NCBI RefSeq assembly: GCF_010894475.1
Contig: NZ_JAAIYB010000014.1
Location: 1-41,836, forward strand
DNA from: Myxococcus vastator
GTDB lineage: Bacteria; Myxococcota; Myxococcia; Myxococcales; Myxococcaceae
Length of the DNA: 41,836 bases
Reading direction: 5' to 3'
Position numbers and translations under genes: made by a program. Shown in pieces: positions 29,903 to 37,353 of this stretch. The first letter of the stretch is position 1; every line of letters starts with the position of its first letter. Under the pieces are notes generated by a model. The model saw nothing but the letters and a program-made list of their open reading frames with translations, was not told where the DNA came from and ran no database searches.

Positions 29903-30646
29903 CTAGGTGACGGAGACGGACGGTCCTTGGCGGGCCGCGAGTTCGCTGAAGCGAATGCCGCGCAAGGCGAACTGCTTCACGGAGTCCACCATCCGTTCGG
30001 TCGCCACGATGAAGGTGGGCCAGTCATAGGTTCGGAAAAGATCTGGAGGAGCGGGCATCGAATGAACGTCGAGAATCAGTGGATGGGGTAGCTCGTGTCG
30101 AAGCATCCCGCAGGTCGGGCAGACAGGGCGGTCCCCAGGAGGCACGCGATCGATGAGCAGTCGGCCATGAAGTTCCAACTGCATGGCGAGCAACGCGGGT
30201 GGGTTCTTTCCACGGAACCGCACGTTCAGCGGGCAGCCTGAGAGGCCCTGAATGCCCGCGTCCTGAAGCCGCTCCAGGGCTTCACGGCGAATGTAGAGCG
30301 ACCATGGGTTCTGCATGAAGAGGTCGCCGAAGGTGCCGCTGCCCGTTCCCGTGGGCGGGCCGAAGTCGGCGCCTGGTTCCAGTCGAGCCCAGTCGGGCGC
30401 GAATGGACGGACCAGTTCCCTCAATCGGGAGAACTCCTCGAAGCTGACCTGTCGGCCTGGGTTTTCGAGTGCCTTGCGCTCCTGAAGGTCCGACAAGTCA
30501 ACACACGGGTACTGGAGGCCAGCCCAGCCGCCCGCGGCTCCACATGCATCGCATGGGGTAACGCCTGGGAGTCCCCAGGGAGGCACGGCTCGTAGGTTTC
30601 CAGTGAACCCAGCGGCCCTGTCTTCTTCAATCACGTAGAACTTCAA
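29903..30646 (-). CDS. SitI6-type double-CXXCG immunity protein
   Basis: 247 residues, a member of the Myxococcus double-CXXCG paralogous family (TIGR02264). It has the expected MKFYVIEED start, a first CDACG (Cys32, Cys35) and a second CPTCG (Cys176, Cys179), likely forming one zinc-ribbon-like site. Members of this family act as cytoplasmic immunity proteins for SitA lipoprotein toxins, which myxobacteria pass between cells by outer-membrane exchange to tell kin from non-kin. No SitA-like lipoprotein or SitB gene is adjacent, so this copy looks orphan. It uses a TTG start, supported by the conserved N-terminus and by GAGGA upstream. Family is confident; toxin specificity is unknown. Confidence 0.88.
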   Translation of the reverse strand: MKFYVIEEDRAAGFTGNLRAVPPWGLPGVTPCDACGAAGGWAGLQYPCVDLSDLQERKALENPGRQVSFEEFSRLRELVRPFAPDWARLEPGADFGPPTGTGSGTFGDLFMQNPWSLYIRREALERLQDAGIQGLSGCPLNVRFRGKNPPALLAMQLELHGRLLIDRVPPGDRPVCPTCGMLRHELPHPLILDVHSMPAPPDLFRTYDWPTFIVATERMVDSVKQFALRGIRFSELAARQGPSVSVT

Positions 30647-30728
30647 GAGCCCTGCTTCCTCGGCGTGACCTTACTGGCGGATGCACTCGGGATTCACCAA
30701 CATGAATGCCGTGCGTCTTGATGCCGGG

Positions 30729-31313
30729 TCACTGCGCGAGCAGTTCCCACAGGAGTTCGCTTCTCCCTGGAAGGATGAGGTCGATGCCGAACCCGTGGTG
30801 TTGCATGCTGACCATCCACAGCAGTGAAGCACTGGTGAGTGCCGAGACGAAAATAAGGCCCACGCTTGGAGGCGCTCGTTTCATGCATAGCCAACCGAGG
30901 CATGCGGTTGCGATAAGGGCCCTGACTGTCCACCAGACGAACGGGCTGTAGTGCAGCGCTCCAATCTCGAATGTTGTGGTCGCAGCAATCGCAGCGAGCA
31001 GTGCTGCCCCGGGGATAAATCGAACGAATTCGGTGACGATGATGCCAGTCCAGAAGGCAGGTCGGCCCTTCCTCCCGTACATGAAGACGGCCAGGCACTG
31101 CGCAATGCCAGCCGACACATCCGAAAGGATTTCGCCAGCATAGGGGTGGACGCCTGGAAATCCATTCAGGTTGTAGGACGTCGCAGCCCCCAGCCCCTTG
31201 GTTATATACGCGAAAGCGAGGCTGGCTAGGACTGCGATGCATGTCCAACCGAACCATCGGACCCAGTCCAAGTGAACGGACGAGCTACTGGATGCGCTGT
31301 GCGCTGTCGCCAT
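30729..31313 (-). CDS. Island membrane protein C (paralogue of A and B), unknown function
   Basis: 194 residues with about five hydrophobic segments. It shares WVRWFGWTCIAV in helix 1, FMYGRKGRPAFWTGI and TEFVRFIP in helices 2-3, and VWWTVRALIAT with GWLCMK in helix 4, and so belongs to the same family as A and B, but the first loop differs (no GGxGDC). It is the first gene of the minus-strand island, starting 38 bp after the Sua5/TsaC stop, and is followed 82 bp later by the SitI6-type gene. I do not recognise the family. Membrane-embedded Glu and Arg in helix 3 are the most conserved feature. Confidence 0.75.
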   Translation of the reverse strand: MATAHSASSSSSVHLDWVRWFGWTCIAVLASLAFAYITKGLGAATSYNLNGFPGVHPYAGEILSDVSAGIAQCLAVFMYGRKGRPAFWTGIIVTEFVRFIPGAALLAAIAATTTFEIGALHYSPFVWWTVRALIATACLGWLCMKRAPPSVGLIFVSALTSASLLWMVSMQHHGFGIDLILPGRSELLWELLAQ

Positions 31314-31351
31314 CGGCCCACTGTACCGGAGGGGGCTCGACTGCGTAATCG

Positions 31352-32314
31352 CTACCCCCGCGGCGCGGCTGCGCGCGACAGCCGGTCCCGGACCGCGATG
31401 CCCAGCCCGCTCTCCGCCGGGAGGCAGGCCACCAGCACGTCGTGCCCCTGCGCATCCGCCTCGCGCAGCCGGGCGTACAGCACGCGCGCCGCCCCAGCGG
31501 GCTCATCCGGTACATCGAAGCGCGGCACGTCGGGGGGCAACGCAAGGCTCGCAGGCCCCAGCACCCCCACGCGCAATCCCTGTCCTCTGAGCTCCTGGAC
31601 GCGCGCCACCGCCTGCCCGGCCTCCGCCAGCACCACGCCAGCACGCGGCGCGTAGTGCGACTCCAGCGAGCCCGACACACGCACCTTGGACAAAGTCCTC
31701 ACCGGCACCTTCCGCCCCAGCACTCGCTCCACGTCCTCCGCCGCCAGCCCTCCGGGCCGCAGAATCGTGGGCTCATCCGCGCTCAGGTCCACGATGGTCG
31801 ACTCCACCCCCACCGTGCACGGGCCCCCATCCAGGACGAGGTCCACGTCTCCGCCCAGGTCCTCTTGCACATGCTCCGCCGTGGTGGGGCTCACCTTCCC
31901 GAACCGGTTCGCGCTCGGCGCGGCCAGCCCTCCGCCCAGCTTCTGGAGCACCGCGAGCGCCACCGGGTGATTCGGCACGCGCAGGGCCACCGTGTCCTGC
32001 CCACCTGTCACGGCATCCGTGGCCCTCGCCGTGCGCGAAAGGACCAGCGTCAACGGCCCCGGCCAGAAGGCCTCCGCAAGCTTCCTCGCGGCCTCCGGGA
32101 CCACACGTGCCCACGTTCCCAGGTGCTCGACGCCCGGGATGTGGACGATGAGCGGGTGGGTGGCGGGGCGGCCCTTGATGGCGAAGACGCGGCGCACGGC
32201 CAGTTCGTCCTCCGCGTTGGCGGACAGACCGTAGACGGTTTCCGTCGGCAGGGCGACGACACCCCCGTGCCGCAGCAATTCTACCGCGCGTTCAAGGGAC
32301 TCTGGAGCAATCAT
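31352..32314 (-). CDS. L-threonylcarbamoyladenylate synthase, Sua5 type
   Basis: 320 residues. It makes threonylcarbamoyl-AMP from threonine, bicarbonate and ATP, the first step of the universal t6A37 tRNA modification. The YrdC-like domain (about 5-190) shows PTETVYGL, the KGRPATHPL loop, RVPNHP and SANRFGKVSPTTAEHV. The remaining ~120 residues form the C-terminal Sua5 domain joined by a linker containing GSLESHYAPRAG, so this is the long Sua5 form rather than the short TsaC. The ATG at 32314 is chosen for the match to the family start. Its start faces that of the TIGR01777 gene only 31 bp away. Confidence 0.94.
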   Translation of the reverse strand: MIAPESLERAVELLRHGGVVALPTETVYGLSANAEDELAVRRVFAIKGRPATHPLIVHIPGVEHLGTWARVVPEAARKLAEAFWPGPLTLVLSRTARATDAVTGGQDTVALRVPNHPVALAVLQKLGGGLAAPSANRFGKVSPTTAEHVQEDLGGDVDLVLDGGPCTVGVESTIVDLSADEPTILRPGGLAAEDVERVLGRKVPVRTLSKVRVSGSLESHYAPRAGVVLAEAGQAVARVQELRGQGLRVGVLGPASLALPPDVPRFDVPDEPAGAARVLYARLREADAQGHDVLVACLPAESGLGIAVRDRLSRAAAPRG

Positions 32315-32345
32315 GCGCCGCCGCACTGTCGCCCCAGGAGGGAAC

Positions 32346-33767
32346 ATGGGCAAGTCGCACGTCTTCGATGCTCGCAGTCGGATGCCAGTCCCCGCCGTTG
32401 AGCTCTTCGCCTGGCATGCCCGGGAAGGGGCGTTCGAGCGCCTGTCACCGCCCTGGGAGCGGCTGGAGGTCCTGGAGCGCACCGGCGATGGCATCCGCAC
32501 CGGTGCCCGCGTCGTCGTCCAGATGCGCGTGGGCCCCATCCCCCAACGTCTGGTGGCCGAGCACACCGCCTACACCGAAGGCGCCATGTTCCAGGACACG
32601 CAGGTGTCCGGTCCCTTCTCGAAGTGGGTCCACACCCACCGGATGTGGCCCGAGCCCACCACGGGCACCTCCATCCTGGAGGACGAGGTGGAGTACGTCC
32701 TCCCCGTGGGCCCGCTGGGCAGCCTCTTCGGCGGAGGCTTCGCCCGGCGCACCCTGGAGCGGATGTTCGCGTACCGCCACCGCGTCACGCTCGAGGACCT
32801 GAAGCGTCACGCCGCCTTCGCCGGGCAGGGGCCGCTCACCATCGCCGTCACCGGGGCCTCGGGATTGGTGGGCTCGTCGCTGGTGCCCTTCCTCACCACC
32901 GGCGGCCACATGGTGAAGCGCCTGGTGCGCGGCAAGGCGGACCCGGCGCGGAACGAGGTCGCCTGGGCGCCCGACAAGGGCGAGGTGGACACCGACGCGC
33001 TCGAAGGCGTGGACGCCGTGGTGCACCTCGCGGGCGTCAACGTGGCCGGCCAGCGGTGGACCCCCGAGTACAAGGACGCCATCCTCAAGAGCCGCACCCA
33101 GGGCACCCGCTCCCTGGCCGAGGCCCTGGCGCGCATGAAGCGCAAGCCGAAGGTGCTCGTCTCCGCGGGCGGTAGCAGCATCTACGGAGACCGCGGCGAC
33201 GAAGTCCTCACCGAGGAGAGCAGCACGGACGGGAAGGGCTTTCTCTCCCAGGTGTCACGGGAATGGGAAGCCGCCGCCGCGCCCGCCGAGGCCGCGGGCA
33301 TCCGCGTGGTGCACCTGCGCATCGGCCCCGTCCTGGACGCAAGCGAGGGCGCCCTGGCGAAGATGCTGCCGGCGTTCCTCGCGGGCGGCGGCGGGCCCAT
33401 CGGCTCCGGGCAGCAGTGGATGAGCTGGGTGTCGCTGGAGGACGTGCTCGGGCTCATCCACTTCTCCATCTTCACCGACGCCGCGCGCGGCGCGCTCAAC
33501 ACCGTGGCGCCCGGGGCGGTGCGGCAGGCGGACTTCGCCCGGACGCTGGGCAAGGTGCTGCGGCGTCCGGCCGTCTTCCCGGTCCCCGCGCCCGTCGTGC
33601 GGACCCTCTTCGGACAGATGGGGCAGGAGGCGCTGCTGGAGGGCGCGCGAATCGTGCCCCAGGCGGCTCAGCGGCTGGGGTTCGCCTTCCTCCTCCCCGA
33701 CCTGGAAGGCGCGCTGCGCTTCACGCTGGGGCGCACGACGGAGGGCCCTGAATACCGCCACTCCTAG
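32346..33767 (+). CDS. TIGR01777-family epimerase with N-terminal SRPBCC domain
   Basis: 473 residues. An N-terminal SRPBCC (START-like, ligand-binding) domain at about 1-150 is fused to a TIGR01777 extended SDR (SDR39U1/YfcH-like): the NAD(P) loop GASGLVGS from Gly170, VVHLAGVNVAGQRW, SAGGSSIYGDRGDE and VSREWE in the active-site region, and a C-terminal DUF1731-like segment GARIVPQAAQRLGFAF. The usual YxxxK is not present, as is typical of this family, whose reaction is unknown. Start ATG at 32346 with a strong AGGAGGG five bases upstream. SRPBCC-epimerase fusions are recurrent; the ligand is unknown. Confidence 0.92.
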   Translation: MGKSHVFDARSRMPVPAVELFAWHAREGAFERLSPPWERLEVLERTGDGIRTGARVVVQMRVGPIPQRLVAEHTAYTEGAMFQDTQVSGPFSKWVHTHRMWPEPTTGTSILEDEVEYVLPVGPLGSLFGGGFARRTLERMFAYRHRVTLEDLKRHAAFAGQGPLTIAVTGASGLVGSSLVPFLTTGGHMVKRLVRGKADPARNEVAWAPDKGEVDTDALEGVDAVVHLAGVNVAGQRWTPEYKDAILKSRTQGTRSLAEALARMKRKPKVLVSAGGSSIYGDRGDEVLTEESSTDGKGFLSQVSREWEAAAAPAEAAGIRVVHLRIGPVLDASEGALAKMLPAFLAGGGGPIGSGQQWMSWVSLEDVLGLIHFSIFTDAARGALNTVAPGAVRQADFARTLGKVLRRPAVFPVPAPVVRTLFGQMGQEALLEGARIVPQAAQRLGFAFLLPDLEGALRFTLGRTTEGPEYRHS

Positions 33768-33779
33768 CGAGTCCGGCGC

Positions 33780-33785
33780 TTGACA
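33780..33785 (+). promoter_or_regulatory. Possible -35 element upstream of the ABC operon
   Basis: A perfect TTGACA lies 54 bp before the ATPase start, in the only gap ahead of the four-gene operon. A matching -10 at 16-18 bp spacing is poor, so this is tentative. Confidence 0.3.
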
Positions 33786-33839
33786 ATCCCCTCCGCTGCG
33801 ACAGAAGGAACGACGCATTCGAAGGGGAGAGGACTCCTG

Positions 33840-34769
33840 ATGATTCAGGTCGAAGGGCTGACCAAATACTACGGTGAGCACGCGGCGATCCGGGACCTGG
33901 CCTTCACCATCAGCCAGGGAGAAGTCATTGGCTTCCTGGGCCTCAATGGCGCTGGAAAATCGACGACGCTGAAGGTCCTGGGGTGCGTGCTGCTGCCGAC
34001 CTCGGGGCGCGTCGTCATCGACGGCCATGACGTGGTGAGCAATGCCCACGAGGTCCGCCAGCGCATCGGCTACCTGCCAGACGTGCCTCCGCTGTACGAA
34101 GAGATGACCGTGGGTGAGTACCTGACCTACGTCGCGCAGCTTCGCGGCGTCACGTCCCGGGACACCGCCAGCCGCGTGGGCGAGGCCGAGGAGAAGACGG
34201 GCCTGCGTGACGTCCACGGCGAGCTCATCTCCACGCTCAGTCACGGCTACCGCCAGCGCGTGGGCGTGGCGCAGGCGCTGGTGCACAAGCCCGCGCTGCT
34301 CATCCTCGACGAGCCCACCAGCGGGCTCGACCCCCGGCAGATTGTCGAGATGCGCGACGTCATCCGCGGCTTGAAGGGCGCGCACACGGTGCTCGTCTCC
34401 AGCCACATCCTCCCGGAGATCTCCCAGACGTGTGACCGGCTGCTCATCATCCACAAGGGGATGTTGGTGGCGCAGGGCACGGAGGAGGAGCTGGCGGCGC
34501 AGATGGGCGGCCGGGGCACCATCGAGCTGGAGCTGCGCGGCGACAGGGCGCGCGCGGTGGAGGTGCTCCAGCGCTTTGGCGCGGTGGAGGTGGACCGCGC
34601 GTCGGACGGCCTGGTGGCGCTGACGGTGCGGGCCTCGCCCGACCAGCGGCCCCAGGTGGCGCAGGCGGTGGTGGGCGCGGGCCTGGACTTGTTGCGGCTG
34701 GACCAGGGCGCCGGTCAGCTTGAATCCATCTTCCTGCGGCTGACCCATGGCCAGGAGGTGCGCGCGTGA
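33840..34769 (+). CDS. ABC transporter ATP-binding protein (GldA-like)
   Basis: 309 residues. A complete ABC ATPase: Walker A GLNGAGKST (Lys40), the Q-loop region, signature LSHGYRQRV, Walker B LLILDEP (Asp157, Glu158), then a switch histidine in SSHILPE. The C-terminal ~80 residues (after LVAQGTEEEL) are the regulatory extension common in ABC-2 exporters. It should power the membrane protein encoded next. ATG at 33840 with GGAGAGG upstream. GTGA overlap with the permease start makes the operon translationally coupled. Similar gene sets (gldA, gldF, gldG) exist in Bacteroidetes, but involvement in motility is not implied here. Confidence 0.94.
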   Translation: MIQVEGLTKYYGEHAAIRDLAFTISQGEVIGFLGLNGAGKSTTLKVLGCVLLPTSGRVVIDGHDVVSNAHEVRQRIGYLPDVPPLYEEMTVGEYLTYVAQLRGVTSRDTASRVGEAEEKTGLRDVHGELISTLSHGYRQRVGVAQALVHKPALLILDEPTSGLDPRQIVEMRDVIRGLKGAHTVLVSSHILPEISQTCDRLLIIHKGMLVAQGTEEELAAQMGGRGTIELELRGDRARAVEVLQRFGAVEVDRASDGLVALTVRASPDQRPQVAQAVVGAGLDLLRLDQGAGQLESIFLRLTHGQEVRA

Positions 34770-35488
34770 AAGCGCTGCTCATCGCCCGCCGCGAGCTGTC
34801 CGCGTACCTGCGCACGCTCAGCGGCTACGTCATCATCGCCGTCATCCTCGCGTTGAACGGCTTGTTCTTCAACGCGTATGCCCTGGGCGGCGCCAGCAAG
34901 CGCTCCGCCGAGGTGCTGTCCCAGTTCTTCTATTATTCGAGCGGCTTCACCGTCGTCGCCTCGGTGTTCATCTCCATGCGCCTGCTGGCCGAGGAGCGCC
35001 AGACGGGCACGCTGCCGCTGCTGTACTCGTCACCGCTGCGAGACAGGGACATCGTCCTGGGCAAGTTCCTGGCGGGGCTGGCCTTCCTGGCGCTGTATGT
35101 GCTGTGCACCCTGTACATGCCGCTGCTGGTGCTGGTGAACGGCAAGGTGTCCTTCGGCCACGTGGCGGCGGGGTACCTCGGCCTGCTGCTGCTGGGCAGC
35201 GCGTCGCTGGCGGTGGGGACGTTCGGCTCGGCGCTGGCGCGCAACCAGCTCCTCGCGGCGATTACGTCCGCGGTGATGCTGGTGGCCCTCATCCTGTGCT
35301 GGCTGCTGGCGCGCATCACCGAGCAGCCGCTGGCGGATGTCTTCAGCGCGATGTCGCTGTGGAATCAGCACTTCCCGCCGTTCCAGGCGGGGCTCATCCA
35401 CGTGCGTGACGTCGTCTACTACCTCGTGGTCACCTACGTGGCGCTGTTCGCGTCCACGCGGGTGCTCGAGGCGCGGAGGTGGCGATGA
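34766..35488 (+). CDS. ABC-2 type permease (GldF-like)
   Basis: 240 residues with six hydrophobic segments, starting inside the membrane-protein pattern LLIARRELSAYLRTLSGYVIIAVI. The EERQTGTLPLLYSSPLRDRDIVLGK loop after helix 2 is the usual ABC-2 coupling-helix region. It forms the membrane channel for the preceding ATPase, probably with the GldG-like protein next door. The GTG start overlaps the ATPase stop (GTGA), and its stop overlaps the next start (ATGA). The exported substrate is unknown. Confidence 0.93.
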   Translation: MKALLIARRELSAYLRTLSGYVIIAVILALNGLFFNAYALGGASKRSAEVLSQFFYYSSGFTVVASVFISMRLLAEERQTGTLPLLYSSPLRDRDIVLGKFLAGLAFLALYVLCTLYMPLLVLVNGKVSFGHVAAGYLGLLLLGSASLAVGTFGSALARNQLLAAITSAVMLVALILCWLLARITEQPLADVFSAMSLWNQHFPPFQAGLIHVRDVVYYLVVTYVALFASTRVLEARRWR

Positions 35489-37353
35489 GCGCGCGTCCTT
35501 CGAGCGGGGGGCTCCCCGTGACGCTGGCCTTCGTCTCGGGCCTGCTGGCCGTCTTCCTCGGTGAGCGGCTCTTCGGCATCGGGACGGGCCGCACCGTCCT
35601 GTCGGGCCTGGGCGTCGCGGTGGCGGTGGGTGCGCTGGGCTGGCGCGTCGCGCGCCTGCGGTCGGCCAGCGCGGACCGGCGCGCCGTCGAGGCGTGGGTG
35701 TCGGGCCTGTACGGCGTGGGCCTCCTGGCCCTGGGGCTCTACTTCGTCCAGTCGGACGTGGGCACCGGGCTCTTCGGCGGGCCGTTGTCGCAGAAGGCGC
35801 CTCGGGTGGCGGTGTCGCTGGCGGCGCTCTTCCCGGCGTTGCTCGCCTGCTGCTTGCTGCCGCTGGCGATGGTGGAGGTCGCCGCCGCGGCGATGACGCG
35901 CGCGCCGGTGCTGGAGACGGGCCGGGTCCGCAGCGCGCTGTACTCCGGCCTGGGGCTGGCCTTCGTGCTCGTCTTCGCCTTCGCGTCCATGTTCGTCGCC
36001 ACCCAGGCCGACGTGACGTGGGACCTGTCCTACTTCCGCACCGCGAAGCCCGGCGATGGCACCCGCAAGGTGATCCGAGGGCTCAACGAGCCGCTCCAGG
36101 TGACGCTCTTCTTCCCACCCGCGAACGAGGTGGGTGAAGCGGTGGGGCAGTACTTCCGCGACCTGGCGGTGGAGAGTCCGGGCCTGCTCAACGTGGAGCG
36201 GCTGGACCAGGCGGTGGAGCCGGCTCGGGCGAAGACGCTGGGCGTCCACAACAACGGCACTGTCGTCCTGGCGCGCGGCGACCGGAAGGAGCCGCTCACG
36301 GTGGGCCTGGAGATCGAGCGGGCGCGCGGCCAGCTTCAGCGGTTGGACCAGGAGGTCCAGCGCCGCCTGCTGACGGTGGCCCGGCCTCGCCGGGTCGTCT
36401 ACTTCACGGCGGGCCACGGCGAGCGCGCCGAGTCGCGCGCGGTGCCGGGGGAGACGATGCGCCCGTCCGTGGAGAAGCTGAAGGAGCTGCTGCGCGCGCA
36501 GAACGTGGACGTGCGGTCGCTCGGCGTCTCCGAGGGCCTGGGCACCGAGGTGCCGCGTGACGCCTCCGTGGTGGTGGTGGCGGGCCCGACGCAGGCGTTC
36601 CTCCCCGAGGAGCTGAATGCCCTGCGCGAGTACTCCGCGCGAGGGGGCCGGCTGTGGCTGGCGCTGGAGCCGGAGGGGCCGGACTTCCAGCCGCTGCTGG
36701 AGCCCCTGGGCCTGAAGTACCTCAAGACGCCGCTGGCCAATGACCAGGTGTACTTCCGCACGTCGCGGCAGCAGAGCGACCGCGGCAACCTGGGCACGGC
36801 GACGTTCTCCTCGCACCCGTCCGTCACGTCGCTGTCGTCGTTGGCGGGACAGGCGCCAGCCGTCTTCGTGAGCGCGGGCGCCCTGGAGCAGCTTCAGCCG
36901 TTGCCGGGCGGTCTGGCGCAGGACGTGTCGGTGCGCGCGCACGGCGCCACCTTCGCGGACGCCAATGGCAACTTCATGCTGGACGCGGGGGAGCCGCGGC
37001 GGCCCTGGCCCCTGGTCATCGCGGTGGAGAAGCCCGCGCCGGCCGGCCAGGAGGCGATGCGCGCCGTGGTGATGGCGGACGCGGACGCGGTGGGTGATTT
37101 GCTGCTGGGCAACATGGGCAATGCGTACCTGGCGGTGGACACGCTGCGGTGGCTCACCGGCGAGGAGTCCATCTCCGGCGCCGTGTCCTCGGAGGAAGAC
37201 ACGCCCATCCAGCACACGCGGGAGCAGGACGTCCTCTGGTTCTACGCGACGGTGTTCCTGGGGCCGGCCCTGGTGCTGGTGGTGGGCTTCGTGATGACGC
37301 GCCGGCGGGGACGCCGCGCGCCGCGCCCCGCGGTGGCGGGAGGTGAGCGATGA
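35485..37353 (+). CDS. GldG-like ABC-associated membrane protein
   Basis: 622 residues. The N-terminal ~175 residues are largely hydrophobic, with several helices and a last helix near 150-175. The large extracytoplasmic domain (about 180-580) matches the GldG/ABC-auxiliary fold, with VTLFFPPANEVGEAV, RVVYFTAGHGERA and VVVVAGPTQAFLPEELNALREY, and a single C-terminal helix near 590-610 precedes a basic RRRGRRAPR tail. Such proteins pair with GldA/GldF-type ATPase-permease pairs as part of an exporter or envelope machine. The ATG at 35485 (ATGA overlap) is preferred to the GTG two codons upstream. It overlaps the DUF4340 gene by 4 bp. Confidence 0.9.
   Translation: MSARPSSGGLPVTLAFVSGLLAVFLGERLFGIGTGRTVLSGLGVAVAVGALGWRVARLRSASADRRAVEAWVSGLYGVGLLALGLYFVQSDVGTGLFGGPLSQKAPRVAVSLAALFPALLACCLLPLAMVEVAAAAMTRAPVLETGRVRSALYSGLGLAFVLVFAFASMFVATQADVTWDLSYFRTAKPGDGTRKVIRGLNEPLQVTLFFPPANEVGEAVGQYFRDLAVESPGLLNVERLDQAVEPARAKTLGVHNNGTVVLARGDRKEPLTVGLEIERARGQLQRLDQEVQRRLLTVARPRRVVYFTAGHGERAESRAVPGETMRPSVEKLKELLRAQNVDVRSLGVSEGLGTEVPRDASVVVVAGPTQAFLPEELNALREYSARGGRLWLALEPEGPDFQPLLEPLGLKYLKTPLANDQVYFRTSRQQSDRGNLGTATFSSHPSVTSLSSLAGQAPAVFVSAGALEQLQPLPGGLAQDVSVRAHGATFADANGNFMLDAGEPRRPWPLVIAVEKPAPAGQEAMRAVVMADADAVGDLLLGNMGNAYLAVDTLRWLTGEESISGAVSSEEDTPIQHTREQDVLWFYATVFLGPALVLVVGFVMTRRRGRRAPRPAVAGGER

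Noticed and set aside
28251-31352. Prophage or integrative element bounded by att sites
   Set aside because: No integrase, transposase, tRNA or flanking direct repeat was seen; the island is defined only by composition and gene content.
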